Source: Bostrychus sinensis (taxonomy: Eukaryota > Chordata > Actinopteri > Gobiiformes > Eleotridae). Taken from it: DNA of 64,000 bases. Shown here piece by piece: positions 23,831-36,604 of the stretch. How positions within the stretch are numbered: position 1 is the stretch's first letter; each line of letters begins with the position of its first letter. Under the pieces are notes generated by a model. That model saw only the letters and a list, made by a program, of their open reading frames with translations. It did not search any database and was not told the origin of the DNA. The position numbers and the translations under genes are program-made. Where the stretch lies: assembly GCA_020698575.1 (NCBI GenBank), contig CM036253.1:748260-812259 (forward strand), written 5' to 3'.

Positions 23831-26800
23831 AGACCCTTCTCTTTAAACGCTTTATAAACCTGTAATAACCACAGCGCTCAGACAGAGACGCTTCTCTTTA
23901 AACACTTTATAAACCTGTAATAACCACAGCGCTCAGACAGAGATCCTTCTCTTTAAACGCTTTATAAACCTGTAATAACCACAGCGCTCAGACAGAGACG
24001 CTTCTCTTTAAACGCTTTATAAACCTGTAATAACCACAGCGCTCAGACAGAGACACTTCTCTTTAAACACTTTATAAACCTGTAATAACCACGGCGCTCA
24101 GACAGAGACGCTTCTCTTTAAACACATTATAAACCTGTAATAACCACGGCGCTCAGACAGAGACGCTTCTCTTTAAACACTTTATAAACCTGTAATAACC
24201 ACGGCGCTCAGACAGAGACGCTTCTCTTTAAACGCTTTATAAACCTGTAATAACCACGGCGCTCAGACAGAGACGCTTCTCTTTAAACGCTTTATAAACC
24301 TGTAATAACCACAGCGCTCAGACAGAGACGCTTCTCTTTAAACACTTTATAAACCTGTAATAACCACAGCGCTCAGACAGAGACACTTCTCTTTAAACAC
24401 TTTATAAACCTGTAATAACCACGGCGCTCAGACAGAGACGCTTCTCTTTAAACACTTTATAAACCTGTAATAACCACAGCGCTCAGACAGAGACCCTTCT
24501 CTTTAAACACTTTATAAACCTGTAATAACCACAGCGCTCAGACAGAGACCCTTCTCTTTAAACACTTTATAAACCTGTAATAACCACAGCGCTCAGACAG
24601 AGACCCTTCTCTTTAAACACTTTATAAACCTGTAATAACCACAGCGCTCAGACAGAGACGCTTCTCTTTAAACACTTTATAAACCTGTAATAACCACAGC
24701 GCTCAGACAGAGACACTTCTCTTTAAACACTTTATAAACCTGTAATAACCACGGCGCTCAGACAGAGACGCTTCTCTTTAAACACTTTATAAACCTGTAA
24801 TAACCACAGCGCTCAGACAGAGACCCTTCTCTTTAAACACTTTATAAACCTGTAATAACCACAGCGCTCAGACAGAGACCCTTCTCTTTAAACACTTTAT
24901 AAACCTGTAATAACCACAGCGCTCAGACAGAGACCCTTCTCTTTAAACACTTTATAAACCTGTAATAACCACGGCGCTCAGACAGAGACGCTTCTCTTTA
25001 AACACTTTATAAACCTGTAATAACCACGGCGCTCAGACAGAGACGCTTCTCTTTAAACACTTTATAAACCTGTAATAACCACAGCGCTCAGACAGAGACG
25101 CTTCTCTTTAAACACTTTATAAACCTGTAATAACCACAGCGCTCAGACAGAGACGCTTCTCTTTAAACACTTTATAAACCTGTAATAACCACGGCGCTCA
25201 GACAGAGACGCTTCTCTTTAAACACTTTATAAACCTGTAATAACCACAGCGCTCAGACAGAGACGCTTCTCTTTAAACGCTTTATAAACCTGTAATAACC
25301 ACAGCGCTCAGACAGAGACGCTTCTCTTTAAACGCTTTATAAACCTGTAATAACCACAGCGCTCAGACAGAGACGCTTCTCTTTAAACACTTTATAAACC
25401 TGTAATAACCACGGCGCTCAGACAGAGACGCTTCTCTTTAAACACTTTATAAACCTGTAATAACCACGGCGCTCAGACAGAGATCCTTCTCTTTAAACAC
25501 TTTATAAACCTGTAATAACTACAGCGCTCAGACAGAGACGCTTCTCTTTAAACACTTTATAAACCTGTAATAACCACGGCGCTCAGACAGAGACGCTTCT
25601 CTTTAAACACTTTATAAACCTGTAATAACCACGGCGCTCAGACAGAGACGCTTCTCTTTAAACACTTTATAAACCTGTAATAACCACGGCGCTCAGACAG
25701 AGATCCTTCTCTTTAAACACTTTATAAACCTGTAATAACCACGGCGCTCAGACAGAGACGCTTCTCTTTAAACACTTTATAAACCTGTAATAACCACGGC
25801 GCTCAGACAGAGACGCTTCTCTTTAAACACTTTATAAACCTGTAATAACCACAGCGCTCAGACAGAGACGCTTCTCTTTAAACACTTTATAAACCTGTAA
25901 TAACCACGGCGCTCAGACAGAGACGCTTCTCTTTAAACGCTTTATAAACCTGTAATAACCACAGCGCTCAGACAGAGACGCTTCTCTTTAAACGCTTTAT
26001 AAACCTGTAATAACCACAGCGCTCAGACAGAGACGCTTCTCTTTAAACGCTTTATAAACCTGTAATAACCACAGCGCTCAGACAGAGACGCTTCTCTTTA
26101 AACGCTTTATAAACCTGTAATAACCACAGCGCTCAGACAGAGACGCTTCTCTTTAAACGCTTTATAAACCTGTAATAACCACAGCGCTCAGACAGAGACG
26201 CTTCTCTTTAAACGCTTTATAAACCTGTAATAACCACAGCGCTCAGACAGAGACGCTTCTCTTTAAACGCTTTATAAACCTGTAATAACCACAGCGCTCA
26301 GACAGAGACGCTTCTCTTTAAACACTTTATAAACCTGTAATAACCACAGCGCTCAGACAGAGACGCTTCTCTTTAAACGCTTTATAAACCTGTAATAACC
26401 ACAGCGCTCAGACAGAGACGCTTCTCTTTAAACACTTTATAAACCTGTAATAACCACAGCGCTCAGACAGAGACTCTTCTCTTTAAACACTTTATAAACC
26501 TGTAATAACCACGGCGCTCAGACAGAGGCGCTTCTCTTTAAACACTTTATAAACCTGTAATAACCACAGCGCTCAGACAGAGACCCTTCTCTTTAAACGC
26601 TTTATAAACCTGTAATAACCACGGCGCTCAGACAGAGACGCTTCTCTTTAAACACTTTATAAACCTGTAATAACCACAGCGCTCAGACAGAGACGCTTCT
26701 CTTTAAACACTTTATAAACCTGTAATAACCACGGCGCTCAGACAGAGACGCTTCTCTTTAAACGCTTTATAAACCTGTAATAACCACAGCGCTCAGACAG

Positions 26801-28887
26801 AGACGCTTCTCTTTAAACGCTTTATAAACCTGTAATAACCACAGCGCTCAGACAGAGACGCTTCTCTTTAAACGCTTTATAAACCTGTAATAACCACAGC
26901 GCTCAGACAGAGACGCTTCTCTTTAAACGCTTTATAAACCTGTAATAACCACAGCGCTCAGACAGAGACGCTTCTCTTTAAACACTTTATAAACCTGTAA
27001 TAACCACAGCGCTCAGACAGAGACGCTTCTCTTTAAACGCTTTATAAACCTGTAATAACCACAGCGCTCAGACAGAGACGCTTCTCTTTAAACGCTTTAT
27101 AAACCTGTAATAACCACAGCGCTCAGACAGAGACGCTTCTCTTTAAACACTTTATAAACCTGTAATAACCACAGCGCTCAGACAGAGACGCTTCTTTTAA
27201 ACGCTTTATAAACCTGTAATAACCACAGCGCTCAGACAGAGACGCTTCTCTTTAAACACTTTATAAACCTGTAATAACCACAGCGCTCAGACAGAGACGC
27301 TTCTCTTTAAACGCTTTATAAACCTGTAATAACCACAGCGCTCAGACAGAGACTCTTCTCTTTAAACACTTTATAAACCTGTAATAACCACAGCGCTCAG
27401 ACAGAGACGCTTCTCTTTAAACGCTTTATAAACCTGTAATAACCACAGCGCTCAGACAGAGACGCTTCTCTTTAAACGCTTTATAAACCTGTAATAACCA
27501 CAGCGCTCAGACAGAGACGCTTCTCTTTAAACGCTTTATAAACCTGTAATAACCACAGCGCTCAGACAGAGACGCTTCTCTTTAAACGCTTTATAAACCT
27601 GTAATAACCACAGCGCTCAGACAGAGACGCTTCTCTTTAAACGCTTTATAAACCTGTAATAACCACAGCGCTCAGACAGAGACGCTTCTCTTTAAACACT
27701 TTATAAACCTGTAATAACCACAGCGCTCAGACAGAGACGCTTCTCTTTAAACGCTTTATAAACCTGTAATAACCACAGCGCTCAGACAGAGACGCTTCTC
27801 TTTAAACGCTTTATAAACCTGTAATAACCACAGCGCTCAGACAGAGACGCTTCTCTTTAAACACTTTATAAACCTGTAATAACCACAGCGCTCAGACAGA
27901 GACGCTTCTTTTTAAACGCTTTATAAACCTGTAATAACCACAGCGCTCAGACAGAGACGCTTCTCTTTAAACACTTTATAAACCTGTAATAACCACAGCG
28001 CTCAGACAGAGACGCTTCTCTTTAAACGCTTTATAAACCTGTAATAACCACAGCGCTCAGACAGAGACTCTTCTCTTTAAACACTTTATAAACCTGTAAT
28101 AACCACAGCGCTCAGACAGAGACGCTTCTCTTTAAACGCTTTATAAACCTGTAATAACCACAGCGCTCAGACAGAGACGCTTCTCTTTAAACACTTTATA
28201 AACCTGTAATAACCACAGCGCTCAGACAGAGACGCTTCTCTTTAAACGCTTTATAAACCTGTAATAACCACAGCGCTCAGACAGAGACGCTTCTCTTTAA
28301 ACGCTTTATAAACCTGTAATAACCACAGCGCTCAGACAGAGACGCTTCTCTTTAAACACTTTATAAACCTGTAATAACCACAGCGCTCAGACAGAGACGC
28401 TTCTCTTTAAACACTTTATAAACCTGTAATAACCACAGCGCTCAGACAGAGACTCTTCTCTTTAAACACTTTATAAACCTGTAATAACCACAGCGCTCAG
28501 ACAGAGACGCTTCTCTTTAAACGCTTTATAAACCTGTAATAACCACAGCGCTCAGACAGAGACGCTTCTCTTTAAACGCTTTATAAACCTGTAATAACCA
28601 CGGCGCTCAGACAGAGACGCTTCTCTTTAAACGCTTTATAAACCTGTAATAACCACAGCGCTCAGACAGAGACGCTTCTCTTTAAACACTTTATAAACCT
28701 GTAATAACCACGGCGCTCAGACAGAGACGCTTCTCTTTAAACGCTTTATAAACCTGTAATAACCACAGCGCTCAGACAGAGACGCTTCTCTTTAAACACT
28801 TTATAAACCTGTAATAACCACAGCGCTCAGACAGAGACGCTTCTCTTTAAACGCTTTATAAACCTGTAATAACCACAGCGCTCAGAC
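23831..28887. repeat. 55-bp satellite array, copy A
   Basis: About 92 units with consensus blocks TTCTCTTTAAACACTTTATA, AACCTGTAATAACCAC and GCGCTCAGACAGAGAC. Three positions vary repeatedly, each converting a CpG: AAC(G/A)CTT, CCAC(G/A)GCGC and GAC(G/A/C/T)CTT. One unit near 27194 has lost a base. It lies in mxra7 intron 3. Confidence 0.97.
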
Positions 28888-30765
28888 TCAGAGGATTGTG
28901 TTCAGGTGTAATGCGTAGATTTAATTCTTTACTAAAATAATGACTGATTAATGTAATGATCAGTTGATTTCTGTGTGGAGTTTTCTCTGAAACGTGTCAT
29001 GGCGGCAGAGGAATGAATGCAGAGAACCCATTTCCTGTGGGGAGAGTGAAGTCTGCCGTGCCTCATGTCGCGCTGAGAGGAGAGGGTTGTTTCTAACGCA
29101 GTGAAGCCACAGAAACAGAGAGAGAGAGACGTAACGTTTGTTGCTTTGTGCTGTTAGTTTTGTAAAAATCCAGGCTCAAGAATCACCTCTGAGTTTTAAA
29201 AACAGCTGCAGTCAGCTTCAGAAACTGTTCCTGACAAAGGACGGTGTATGTTGTTTGTTATAGGCCTAAGCTTGAGTTTTCAGGTACAAGAAAAAACATT
29301 TACCTGGATACTTGACGTTTGGAGATGTAACACATTTTCTTTTGTCCTGTGGTGTGACACAACTTCAAAGTAAAATACAACAAATATTACATTTCAGATC
29401 TAAATCAGTTTTATAAAAAGAGTCTTTATACTTTAAAGCTCTGTTATTTCTTCATGTTTTAACATTGTCCTCCGGTGTGACTTTTTCTGTCACTTTCACT
29501 ACTGTTTTTTAATTCTTATGAAATATTCAATATGTCTGAGGTGCTACTTAATACAGATACTGTACGTCTGTCCCATAATAAAACAAGATATTTAACATTT
29601 AGAATTATATTTTGTGAAAAATGCAGCCGTCACACTGCAGGACACCAATCCTGAGAAAATCAGGATTTTAGTCAAATTAATAATAAAAAAATAAAATAAC
29701 AGTTCCTTTGTCCTTCAGCTCCCGGCCTTAGCTCCAGAGTCAGCTCTGTAAAAAACAGACGGCTCCTGGAGTTTTGTTGCAGCTGCCTTTTTAAACACTG
29801 CAGGACAATAATTAATACATTTTTATTGTAGGATTCAGGTGTTGTTCAAGTAAAGTACAAATTTGTGACATTATGCCAAAACCTTATGAACTGTTCCAGA
29901 TGCTAGTGACTCATTTTGGAAACGTTTGTATTCTGTATTTTAAAAGTGTTCCAGTCACACAGCAGGACATTTGGCAGGTTATTATTAAAATACAATAAAA
30001 TAACTCACAACTTCTTTCTAAAACTATGTATATTGTGTATTATTCCCTCTTCAGCATAGGAAGTACCCACACACAATGAGAAATAGAAATATCAGTTCTT
30101 TAGACTGACTCCAGCTCTGTGTCTGTGGCTTTAACCCAGTAACAGCTGCTTTATTTCTGAAAGCATTTATTTTTCTGTCCTAAATTACGGCTCTATACTT
30201 ATGAGAACTTATGAGAACTTATGAGAACATACGGCCGGGGTTGAGCGTCCCAGTGAAACCAGTAAAGACCAGAGAGAGACCGGGGCTGGTCAGGGCTGCA
30301 GGCTGTGGGTCAGTGCACAACGGTCTTTGTTCTGGGCCGCAGAGCCACACAAAGACCTGATCCAGACCTGTACACAAACCTACTGCACACAGTAATGTTC
30401 ACACTTCAACATAACCTGAGGAGGCCCAATGAAGTTAGGTTTATGTGGACAAAGGACTGTGGGAGTTTAGAAGAAAAGAGAGCTGACATGAATAATTGGT
30501 GTTTATTAAATGACACAGTCTGCAGCGATCAGGGGTCAGGGCTTTCTTATGGTCTTAACCTAAATTTCCTTTTACTGTATTTGTCCAATGAAGCGTGCAC
30601 TAGGAGCTCCCTCTGCTGGACACAGCCTGCACTGCACCTTGTTTCCTAAATAATCTACAGCACAATGAGCCTGAACCACATCAAGAGAAAATACTCTGTC
30701 TGGCTCATTCTAACTCTTTATCAGTCACACTAACTTTGGGCCTGGGCTGCTCTGCTGTAACTGCA
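28888..30765. other. Unique intron 3 block
   Basis: AT-rich sequence without a recognised exon. Contains weakly related segments around TTGTCCT..GGTGTGAC (about 29342 and 29467) and three 11-bp ACTTATGAGAA units near 30198-30228. A CTCF-like motif lies on the minus strand at 30605-30619. Confidence 0.6.
30605..30619 (-). promoter_or_regulatory. CTCF-like motif
   Basis: The minus strand reads CCAGCAGAGGGAGCT, close to the CTCF core CCASYAGRKGGC with one change. The flanking GTGTCC resembles that of the cluster at 38080, so these may be members of one small repeat family. Confidence 0.4.
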
Positions 30766-30845
30766 TGATACTACTACTACTACTACTACTACTACTGCTA
30801 TTACTACTACTACTGCTGCTGCTGCCGTTACTACTGCTACCACCT
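30766..30845. repeat. ACT/TGC trinucleotide microsatellite
   Basis: A run of ACT triplets interrupted by TGC and GCC triplets, immediately before the 31-bp array. Confidence 0.9.
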
Positions 30846-30887
30846 CCAGCACATGGTGAGTTTGAAATACTTCAGCTTACTCATCCT

Positions 30888-33740
30888 TAGGTTATTACTA
30901 CAGGTTATTACTCACCCTCAGGTTATTACTACAGGTTATTATTCACTCTCAGGTTATTACTGCAGGTTATTACTCACTCTCAGGTTATTACTACAGGTTA
31001 TTACTCATTCTCAGGTTATTACTACAGGTTATTACTCACCCTCAGGTTATTACTACAGGTTATTACTCACCTTCAGGTTATTACTACAGGTTATTACTCA
31101 TTCTCATCCTCAGGTTATTACTGCAGGTTATTACTCACTCTCAGGTTATTACTACAGGTTATTACTCACTCTCAGGTTATTACTACAGGTTATTACTCAC
31201 TCTCAGGTTATTACTACAGGTTATTACTCACTCTCAGGTTATTACTACAGGTTATTACTCACTCTCAGGTTATTACTACAGGTTATTACTCACTCTCAGG
31301 TTATTACTACAGGTTATTACTCACTCTCAGGTTATTACTACAGGTTATTACTCACCCTCAGGTTATTACTACAGGTTATTACTCACTCTCAGGTTATTAC
31401 TACAGGTTATTACTCACTCTCAGGTTATTACTACAGGTTATTACTCACTCTCAGGTTATTACTACAGGTTATTACTCACTCTCAGGTTATTACTACAGGT
31501 TATTACTCACTCTCAGGTTATTACTACAGGTTATTACTCATTCTCAGGTTATTACTACAGGTTATTACTCATTCTCATCCTCAGGTTATTACTACAGGTT
31601 ATTACTCATTCTCAGGTTATTACTACAAGTTATTACTCATTCTCATCCTCAGGTTATTACTACAGGTTATTACTCATTCTCAGGTTATTACTACAGGTTA
31701 TTACTCACCCTCAGGTTATTACTACAGGTTATTACTCACTCTCAGGTTATTACTGCAGGTTATTACTCACCCTCAGGTTATTACTACAGATTATTACTCA
31801 TTCTCAGGTTATTACTACAGGTTATTACTCACCCTCAGGTTATTACTGCAGTTTATTACTCACCCTCAGGTTATTACTACAGGTTATTACTCACTCTCAG
31901 GTTATTACTACAGGTTATTACTCACCCTCAGGTTATTACTGCAGGTTATTACTCACCCTCAGGTTATTACTACAGGTTATTACTCACTCTCAGGTTATTA
32001 CTGCAGGTTATTACTCACCCTCAGGTTATTACTACAGGTTATTACTCACCCTCAAGTTATTACTGCAGGTTATTACTCACCCTCAGGTTATTACTACAGG
32101 TTATTACTCATTCTCAGGTTATTACTGCAGGTTATTACTCACCCTCAGGTTATTACTGCAGGTTATTACTCACCCTCAGGTTATTACTACAGGTTATTAC
32201 TCACTCTCAGGTTATTACTACAGGTTATTACTCACCCTCAGGTTATTACTGCAGGTTATTACTCACCCTCAGGTTATTACTACAGGTTATTACTCACTCT
32301 CAGGTTATTACTACAGGTTATTACTCACCCTCAGGTTATTACTACAGGTTATTACTCACTCTCAGGTTATTACTACAGGTTATTACTCACTCTCAGGTTA
32401 TTACTGCAGGTTATTACTCACTCTCAGGTTATTACTACAGGTTATTACTCACTCTCAGGTTATTACTACAGGTTATTACTCACTCTCAGGTTATTACTAC
32501 AGGTTATTACTCATTCTCAGGTTATTACTACAGGTTATTACTCATTCTCATCCTCAGGTTATTACTACAGGTTATTACTCATTCTCAGGTTATTACTACA
32601 GGTTATTACTCACTCTCAGGTTATTACTACAAGTTATTACTCATTCTCATCCTCAGGTTATTACTACAGGTTATTACTCATCCTCAGGTTATTACTACAG
32701 GTTATTACTCATTCTCAGGTTATTACTACAAGTTATTACTCATTCTCATCCTCAGGTTATTACTACAGGTTATTACTCATTCTCAGGTTATTACTACAGG
32801 TTATTACTCACCCTCAGGTTATTACTACAGGTTATTACTCACTCTCAGGTTATTACTGCAGGTTATTACTCACCCTCAGGTTATTACTACAGATTATTAC
32901 TCATTCTCAGGTTATTACTACAGGTTATTACTCACCCTCAGGTTATTACTGCAGTTTATTACTCACCCTCAGGTTATTACTACAGGTTATTACTCACTCT
33001 CAGGTTATTACTACAGGTTATTACTCACCCTCAGGTTATTACTGCAGGTTATTACTCACCCTCAGGTTATTACTACAGGTTATTACTCACTCTCAGGTTA
33101 TTACTGCAGGTTATTACTCACCCTCAGGTTATTACTACAGGTTATTACTCACCCTCAAGTTATTACTGCAGGTTATTACTCACCCTCAGGTTATTACTAC
33201 AGGTTATTACTCATTCTCAGGTTATTACTGCAGGTTATTACTCACCCTCAGGTTATTACTGCAGGTTATTACTCACCCTCAGGTTATTACTACAGGTTAT
33301 TACTCACTCTCAGGTTATTACTACAGGTTATTACTCACCCTCAGGTTATTACTGCAGGTTATTACTCACCCTCAGGTTATTACTACAGGTTATTACTCAC
33401 TCTCAGGTTATTACTACAGGTTATTACTCACCCTCAGGTTATTACTACAGGTTATTACTCACTCTCAGGTTATTACTACAGGTTATTACTCACTCTCAGG
33501 TTATTACTGCAGGTTATTACTCACTCTCAGGTTATTACTACAGGTTATTACTCACTCTCAGGTTATTACTACAGGTTATTACTCACTCTCAGGTTATTAC
33601 TACAGGTTATTACTCATTCTCAGGTTATTACTACAGGTTATTACTCACCCTCAGGTTATTACTACAGGTTATTACTCACCCTCAGGTTATTACTGCAGGT
33701 TATTACTCACCCTCAGGTTATTACTACAGGTTATTACTCA
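30888..33740. repeat. 31-bp minisatellite, CAGGTTATTACTACAGG type
   Basis: About 92 units made of two AGGTTATTACT half-units plus CACTCT, CACCCT or CATTCT. Rare variants (AGATTATT, AGTTTATT, CAAGTTATT) recur at a distance of 1103 bp, marking an internal block duplication. The plus strand is open for 986 codons with a 31-residue period; this is a repeat artefact. Confidence 0.97.
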
Positions 33741-33807
33741 GATTATCTGTGACTCTTTAAACATTGGTTGTGTTTTTGCTGATGAGATGTTTGTGTTTGT
33801 GTTTCAG

Positions 33808-33887
33808 ACCTGAGTGATGAACATCATCCGTCTCTGAAACCACTCCAGGATCCAGAACATCAGAGTTTTACAGCAGAGTTTGGTTAA
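33808..33887 (+). CDS. Possible alternative last exon of mxra7, copy A
   Basis: A TTTGTGTTTGTGTTTCAG acceptor precedes an open stretch that, entered in phase 1, reads D then LSDEHHPSLKPLQDPEHQSF, TAEFG and stop. Exon 2 ends in phase 1, so exon 2 to this exon is in frame and would replace the conserved C-terminus by 26 residues. An AATAAA signal at 34869 could end such a transcript. Entry from exon 3 (phase 2) instead stops after three residues. This is inferred from splice signals and phase only. Confidence 0.35.
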
Positions 33888-34050
33888 ATATCACAGACGG
33901 TCCCTGGACAACCACAGCTCATCACCGTGGCACAGCTTTAACTCAACAAAGACTGAGCACTTTTCATTTGGAAACCACTTTAGATAAATGATGATTTTAT
34001 TCCCTGTAGCTGTTAGAGGCACAAACTCCACAGGGATTTAAGCCATAAAC

Positions 34051-34435
34051 CAGAGATTCTCAAACTATTCACCAAAGTATTTCAAGTTCCATCTTTGACA
34101 AAGTAAAGTTAGCCTGAAACAGGACTAACCCAGGATCAAAACAGGTCTTAAACTAGGACTAAACTAGGACTAAACTAGGACTAAACTAGGTCTGTATTAA
34201 AGAAAAAATAGGGATTAACAAAAGAACAAAACCAGGACTAAAACAAGATCTAAACCAGATCTAAACCAGAACCAAACCAAGGGATAAACGAAAAGAACTA
34301 AACCAGAACTACACCAGGACTAAACCAGGAATAAATTAGTTACATCAGGACCTGAGAAGCCAAAGACTCCAGAGTCCCACCAGAAGAAGCCCACGTACCA
34401 TCAGTGGGACCGGTACCGCAGTTTGAGAACCTCTG
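34051..34435. mobile_element. hAT-like MITE carrying internal 11-bp repeats
   Basis: The ends are CAGAGATTCTCAAACT and, on the minus strand, CAGAGGTTCTCAAACT, typical of hAT elements. The interior contains degenerate AGGACTAAACTAGG and CTAAACCAG units, the same motif as the giant arrays, and a GGTACCGCAGTTTGAGAACC right end shared with the relics near 2260 and 5130. The 8-bp target duplication is not convincing. Confidence 0.6.
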
Positions 34436-35337
34436 CCAATGATTTGAACTTGAACAGTGAATATTATTATCATCATTCTCTTGCATGTAAACGTATGCCT
34501 TTTATCGTTTTACAAGAAAATCTTCATTTCTGTTCACAGCCGATCGATAAACTTAAGAACTTCCTGAAGTTTTTCCAAATATGGTCGTTACTTCCGGTTT
34601 CAATAATTCGAGTCGTGCAGTCTGAGATTTTACAGCGTTTCACAGCAGTTCAAACGTTTTACCACACCTGTTCTTTCTGTTGTTGTTGTTTTTCCTGACT
34701 TAATTTAAATCTGAGAGTCTGTGTTGTGTTTTCGCTGCAGTTTGTAGCTCGTAGCCTGAGGTCAGTGTGAGACTCAGAGTAGATGAATCTAACGTGGACA
34801 GAGAAGTGGACTCTGGTGTGCATTTTGAATGTGTTTACAGTGACAAGAGTGTGTTCACTTCAGGACAAAATAAAGACATTTGTCCAACTCTGTCTCCTGT
34901 CTCTTTATTAAAGACTTATATACATTCACAGGAGAACGTTCTGTCTTCAGTCGATGTGTCAGAAGCAGGAGAAATGGGTAAGGACCTGAGCGAGTTTGGC
35001 AAAAACTGTGACGGCTGCAGATATTTAACCGGGACAGTCCCAGTTTTAGGCTCCTTGTCCCATGTCCCAACACAGATCTGTCTGATCTGTCACTCAGATC
35101 AGACTTTTTTGTCGTGTGGTGGCACCTCTGCTCTCGACAGCTCCATGAACTCATCCTCCCTCCAGACCTTCACAGCTTCTCCACAGGACCTCGACAGGAC
35201 GTCCACAGGTGAAGACCCTGTTGGTCTCCTGCATGGATCTCTGGTCAGATTCAGGGCCTCACAGTGGATTTTTGCTCACGTGTGTCACTAAAACTCAGAT
35301 ATTCAAGTCTTCACAAGGACTTTCCATGACTGAGTCC
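34436..35337. other. Unique intron 3 block with poly(A) signal
   Basis: AATAAA at 34869-34874 and TTTATTAAAG downstream look like a 3' end. A 174-codon frame at 34767-35291 has no recognised domain and starts without ATG; it is not called as a gene. Confidence 0.45.
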
Positions 35338-36120
35338 AGTCTGAGGTCTCTGAAGGGTTTCTGAAGCACAGTCTGAGGTCTCTGAGAGGTTTCTGAAGCA
35401 CAGTCTGAGGTCTCTGAAGGGTTTCTGAAGCACAGTCTGAGGTCTCTGAAGGGTTTCTGAAGCACAGTCTGAGGTCTCTGAAGGGTTTCTGAAGCACAGT
35501 CTGAGGTCTCTGAAGGGTTTCTGAAGCCAGTCTGAGGTCTCTGAGAGGTTTCTGAAGCACAGTCTGAGGTCTCTGAGAGGTTTCTGAAGCACAGTCTGAG
35601 GTCTCTGAAGGGTTTCTGAAGCACAGTCTGAGGTCTCTGAAGGGTTTCTGAAGCACAGTCTGAGGTCTCTGAAGGGTTTCTGAAGCACAGTCTGAGGTCT
35701 CTGAAGGGTTTCTGAAGCCCAGTCTGAGGTCTCTGAAGGGTTTCTGAAGCCAGTCTGAGGTCTCTGAAGGGTTTCTGAAGCCAGTCTGAGGTCTCTGAAG
35801 GGTTTCTGAAGCACAGTCTGAGGTCTCTGAAGGGTTTCTGACTCAGTCTGAGGTCTCTGAAGGGTTTCTAAAGCCAGTCTGAGGTCTCTGAGAGGTTTCT
35901 AAAGCACAGTCTGAGGTCTCTGAAGGGTTTCTGAAGCCAGTCTGAGGTCTCTGAAGGGTTTCTAAAGCCCAGTCTGAGGTCTCTGAGAGGTTTCTAAAGC
36001 CAGTCTGAGGTCTCTGAAGGGTTTCTAAAGCCAGTCTGAGGTCCCTGAATGGTTTCTAAAGCCCAGTCTGAGGTCTCTGAGAGGTTTCTAAAGCCAGTCT
36101 GAGGTCTCTGAGAGGTTTCT
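35338..36120. repeat. 29-32-bp minisatellite next to exon 4
   Basis: About 25 units of AGTCTGAGGTCTCTGAAGGG plus TTTCTGAAGC(AC), with GAGAGG variants. The array ends about 22 bp before the exon 4 acceptor, so repeat DNA supplies the sequence around the likely branch-point region. Confidence 0.95.
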
Positions 36121-36142
36121 GATGTGGTTCCTGTGGTTGCAG

Positions 36143-36257
36143 GGTGCAGCAGGAGCAGCTGGCGGCCATCTTCCTCCTGCTCAGAGAGAACCAGGAGGCG
36201 CTGGGAGAGGTCACCGAGGGCGAGATGGAGGAGCAGCTCAAACTCTACTCACTCTGA
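36143..36257 (+). CDS. mxra7: MXRA7 exon 4, copy A (conserved C-terminus and stop)
   Basis: The acceptor GTGGTTGCAG at 36142 enters in phase 2 and completes the Arg codon of exon 3. The 37 following residues, VQQEQLAAIFLLLRENQEAL then GEVTEGEMEEQLKLYSL, match the MXRA7 C-terminus (VQKEQLAAIFKL... and EQLRLYDM in mammals). The segment is expected to form a charged amphipathic helix. TGA is at 36255-36257. Exons 2 to 4 together give about 252 residues, longer than the whole mammalian protein, mainly because of the PEP region. The copy B equivalent would lie beyond the window. Confidence 0.88.
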
Positions 36258-36604
36258 CCACGCCCACTACAGCAGAGACCCCGCCCACTGTCACCACGGC
36301 AACACCACACCTGAAAACGATCAGAACTGTACATTCTGTATCAACATGATTTTCTACATTAAACTCAGGTCTAAACCAGGGCTACACTCAACTTGAAGCT
36401 ATGAAACTTTTTGCTGTGAAGTACAAATATATTTATGTTCATATTAATAACTTTTCTGTTTTTCTGCACCAAAACTGTTGTTTCTAAGTTAATGATGAAA
36501 AGGCTAAAATAATGTTTTTAAAAACTCTTCACTAATGCTGCAGTTAGTCCTTAAAACCCCAGCAAGACTCCAGACCTGGTTTTGGTTTTAAACCAGTGCC
36601 TTTA

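Larger units (their letters stand above)
8451..28887 (+). repeat. Segmental duplication, copy A (visible part)
   Basis: This stretch is matched in order and orientation by 40698-64000. It includes unique blocks, the LINE and LTR relics, mxra7 exons 2 and 3, nested transposons and the 55-bp satellite. The coordinate offset changes at arrays: 32247 at the left edge, 35289 after the large array, 35059 at exon 2, 35047 at exon 3. Unique parts differ by scattered SNPs and small indels. The duplication probably extends beyond 28887, but its partner lies past the window end. Confidence 0.95.

Noticed and set aside
23831..28887. CRISPR-like array of direct repeats
   Set aside because: Units are contiguous with no unique spacers, in a vertebrate intron; it is a satellite.
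30853..33813. 986-codon plus-strand open frame rich in Tyr and Leu
   Set aside because: It is the 31-bp array with a 31-residue period, with no domain and no conserved ends.
34767..35291. 174-codon open frame in mxra7 intron 3
   Set aside because: Starts without ATG, has no recognisable domain and overlaps a poly(A)-signal region; coding status is not supported.
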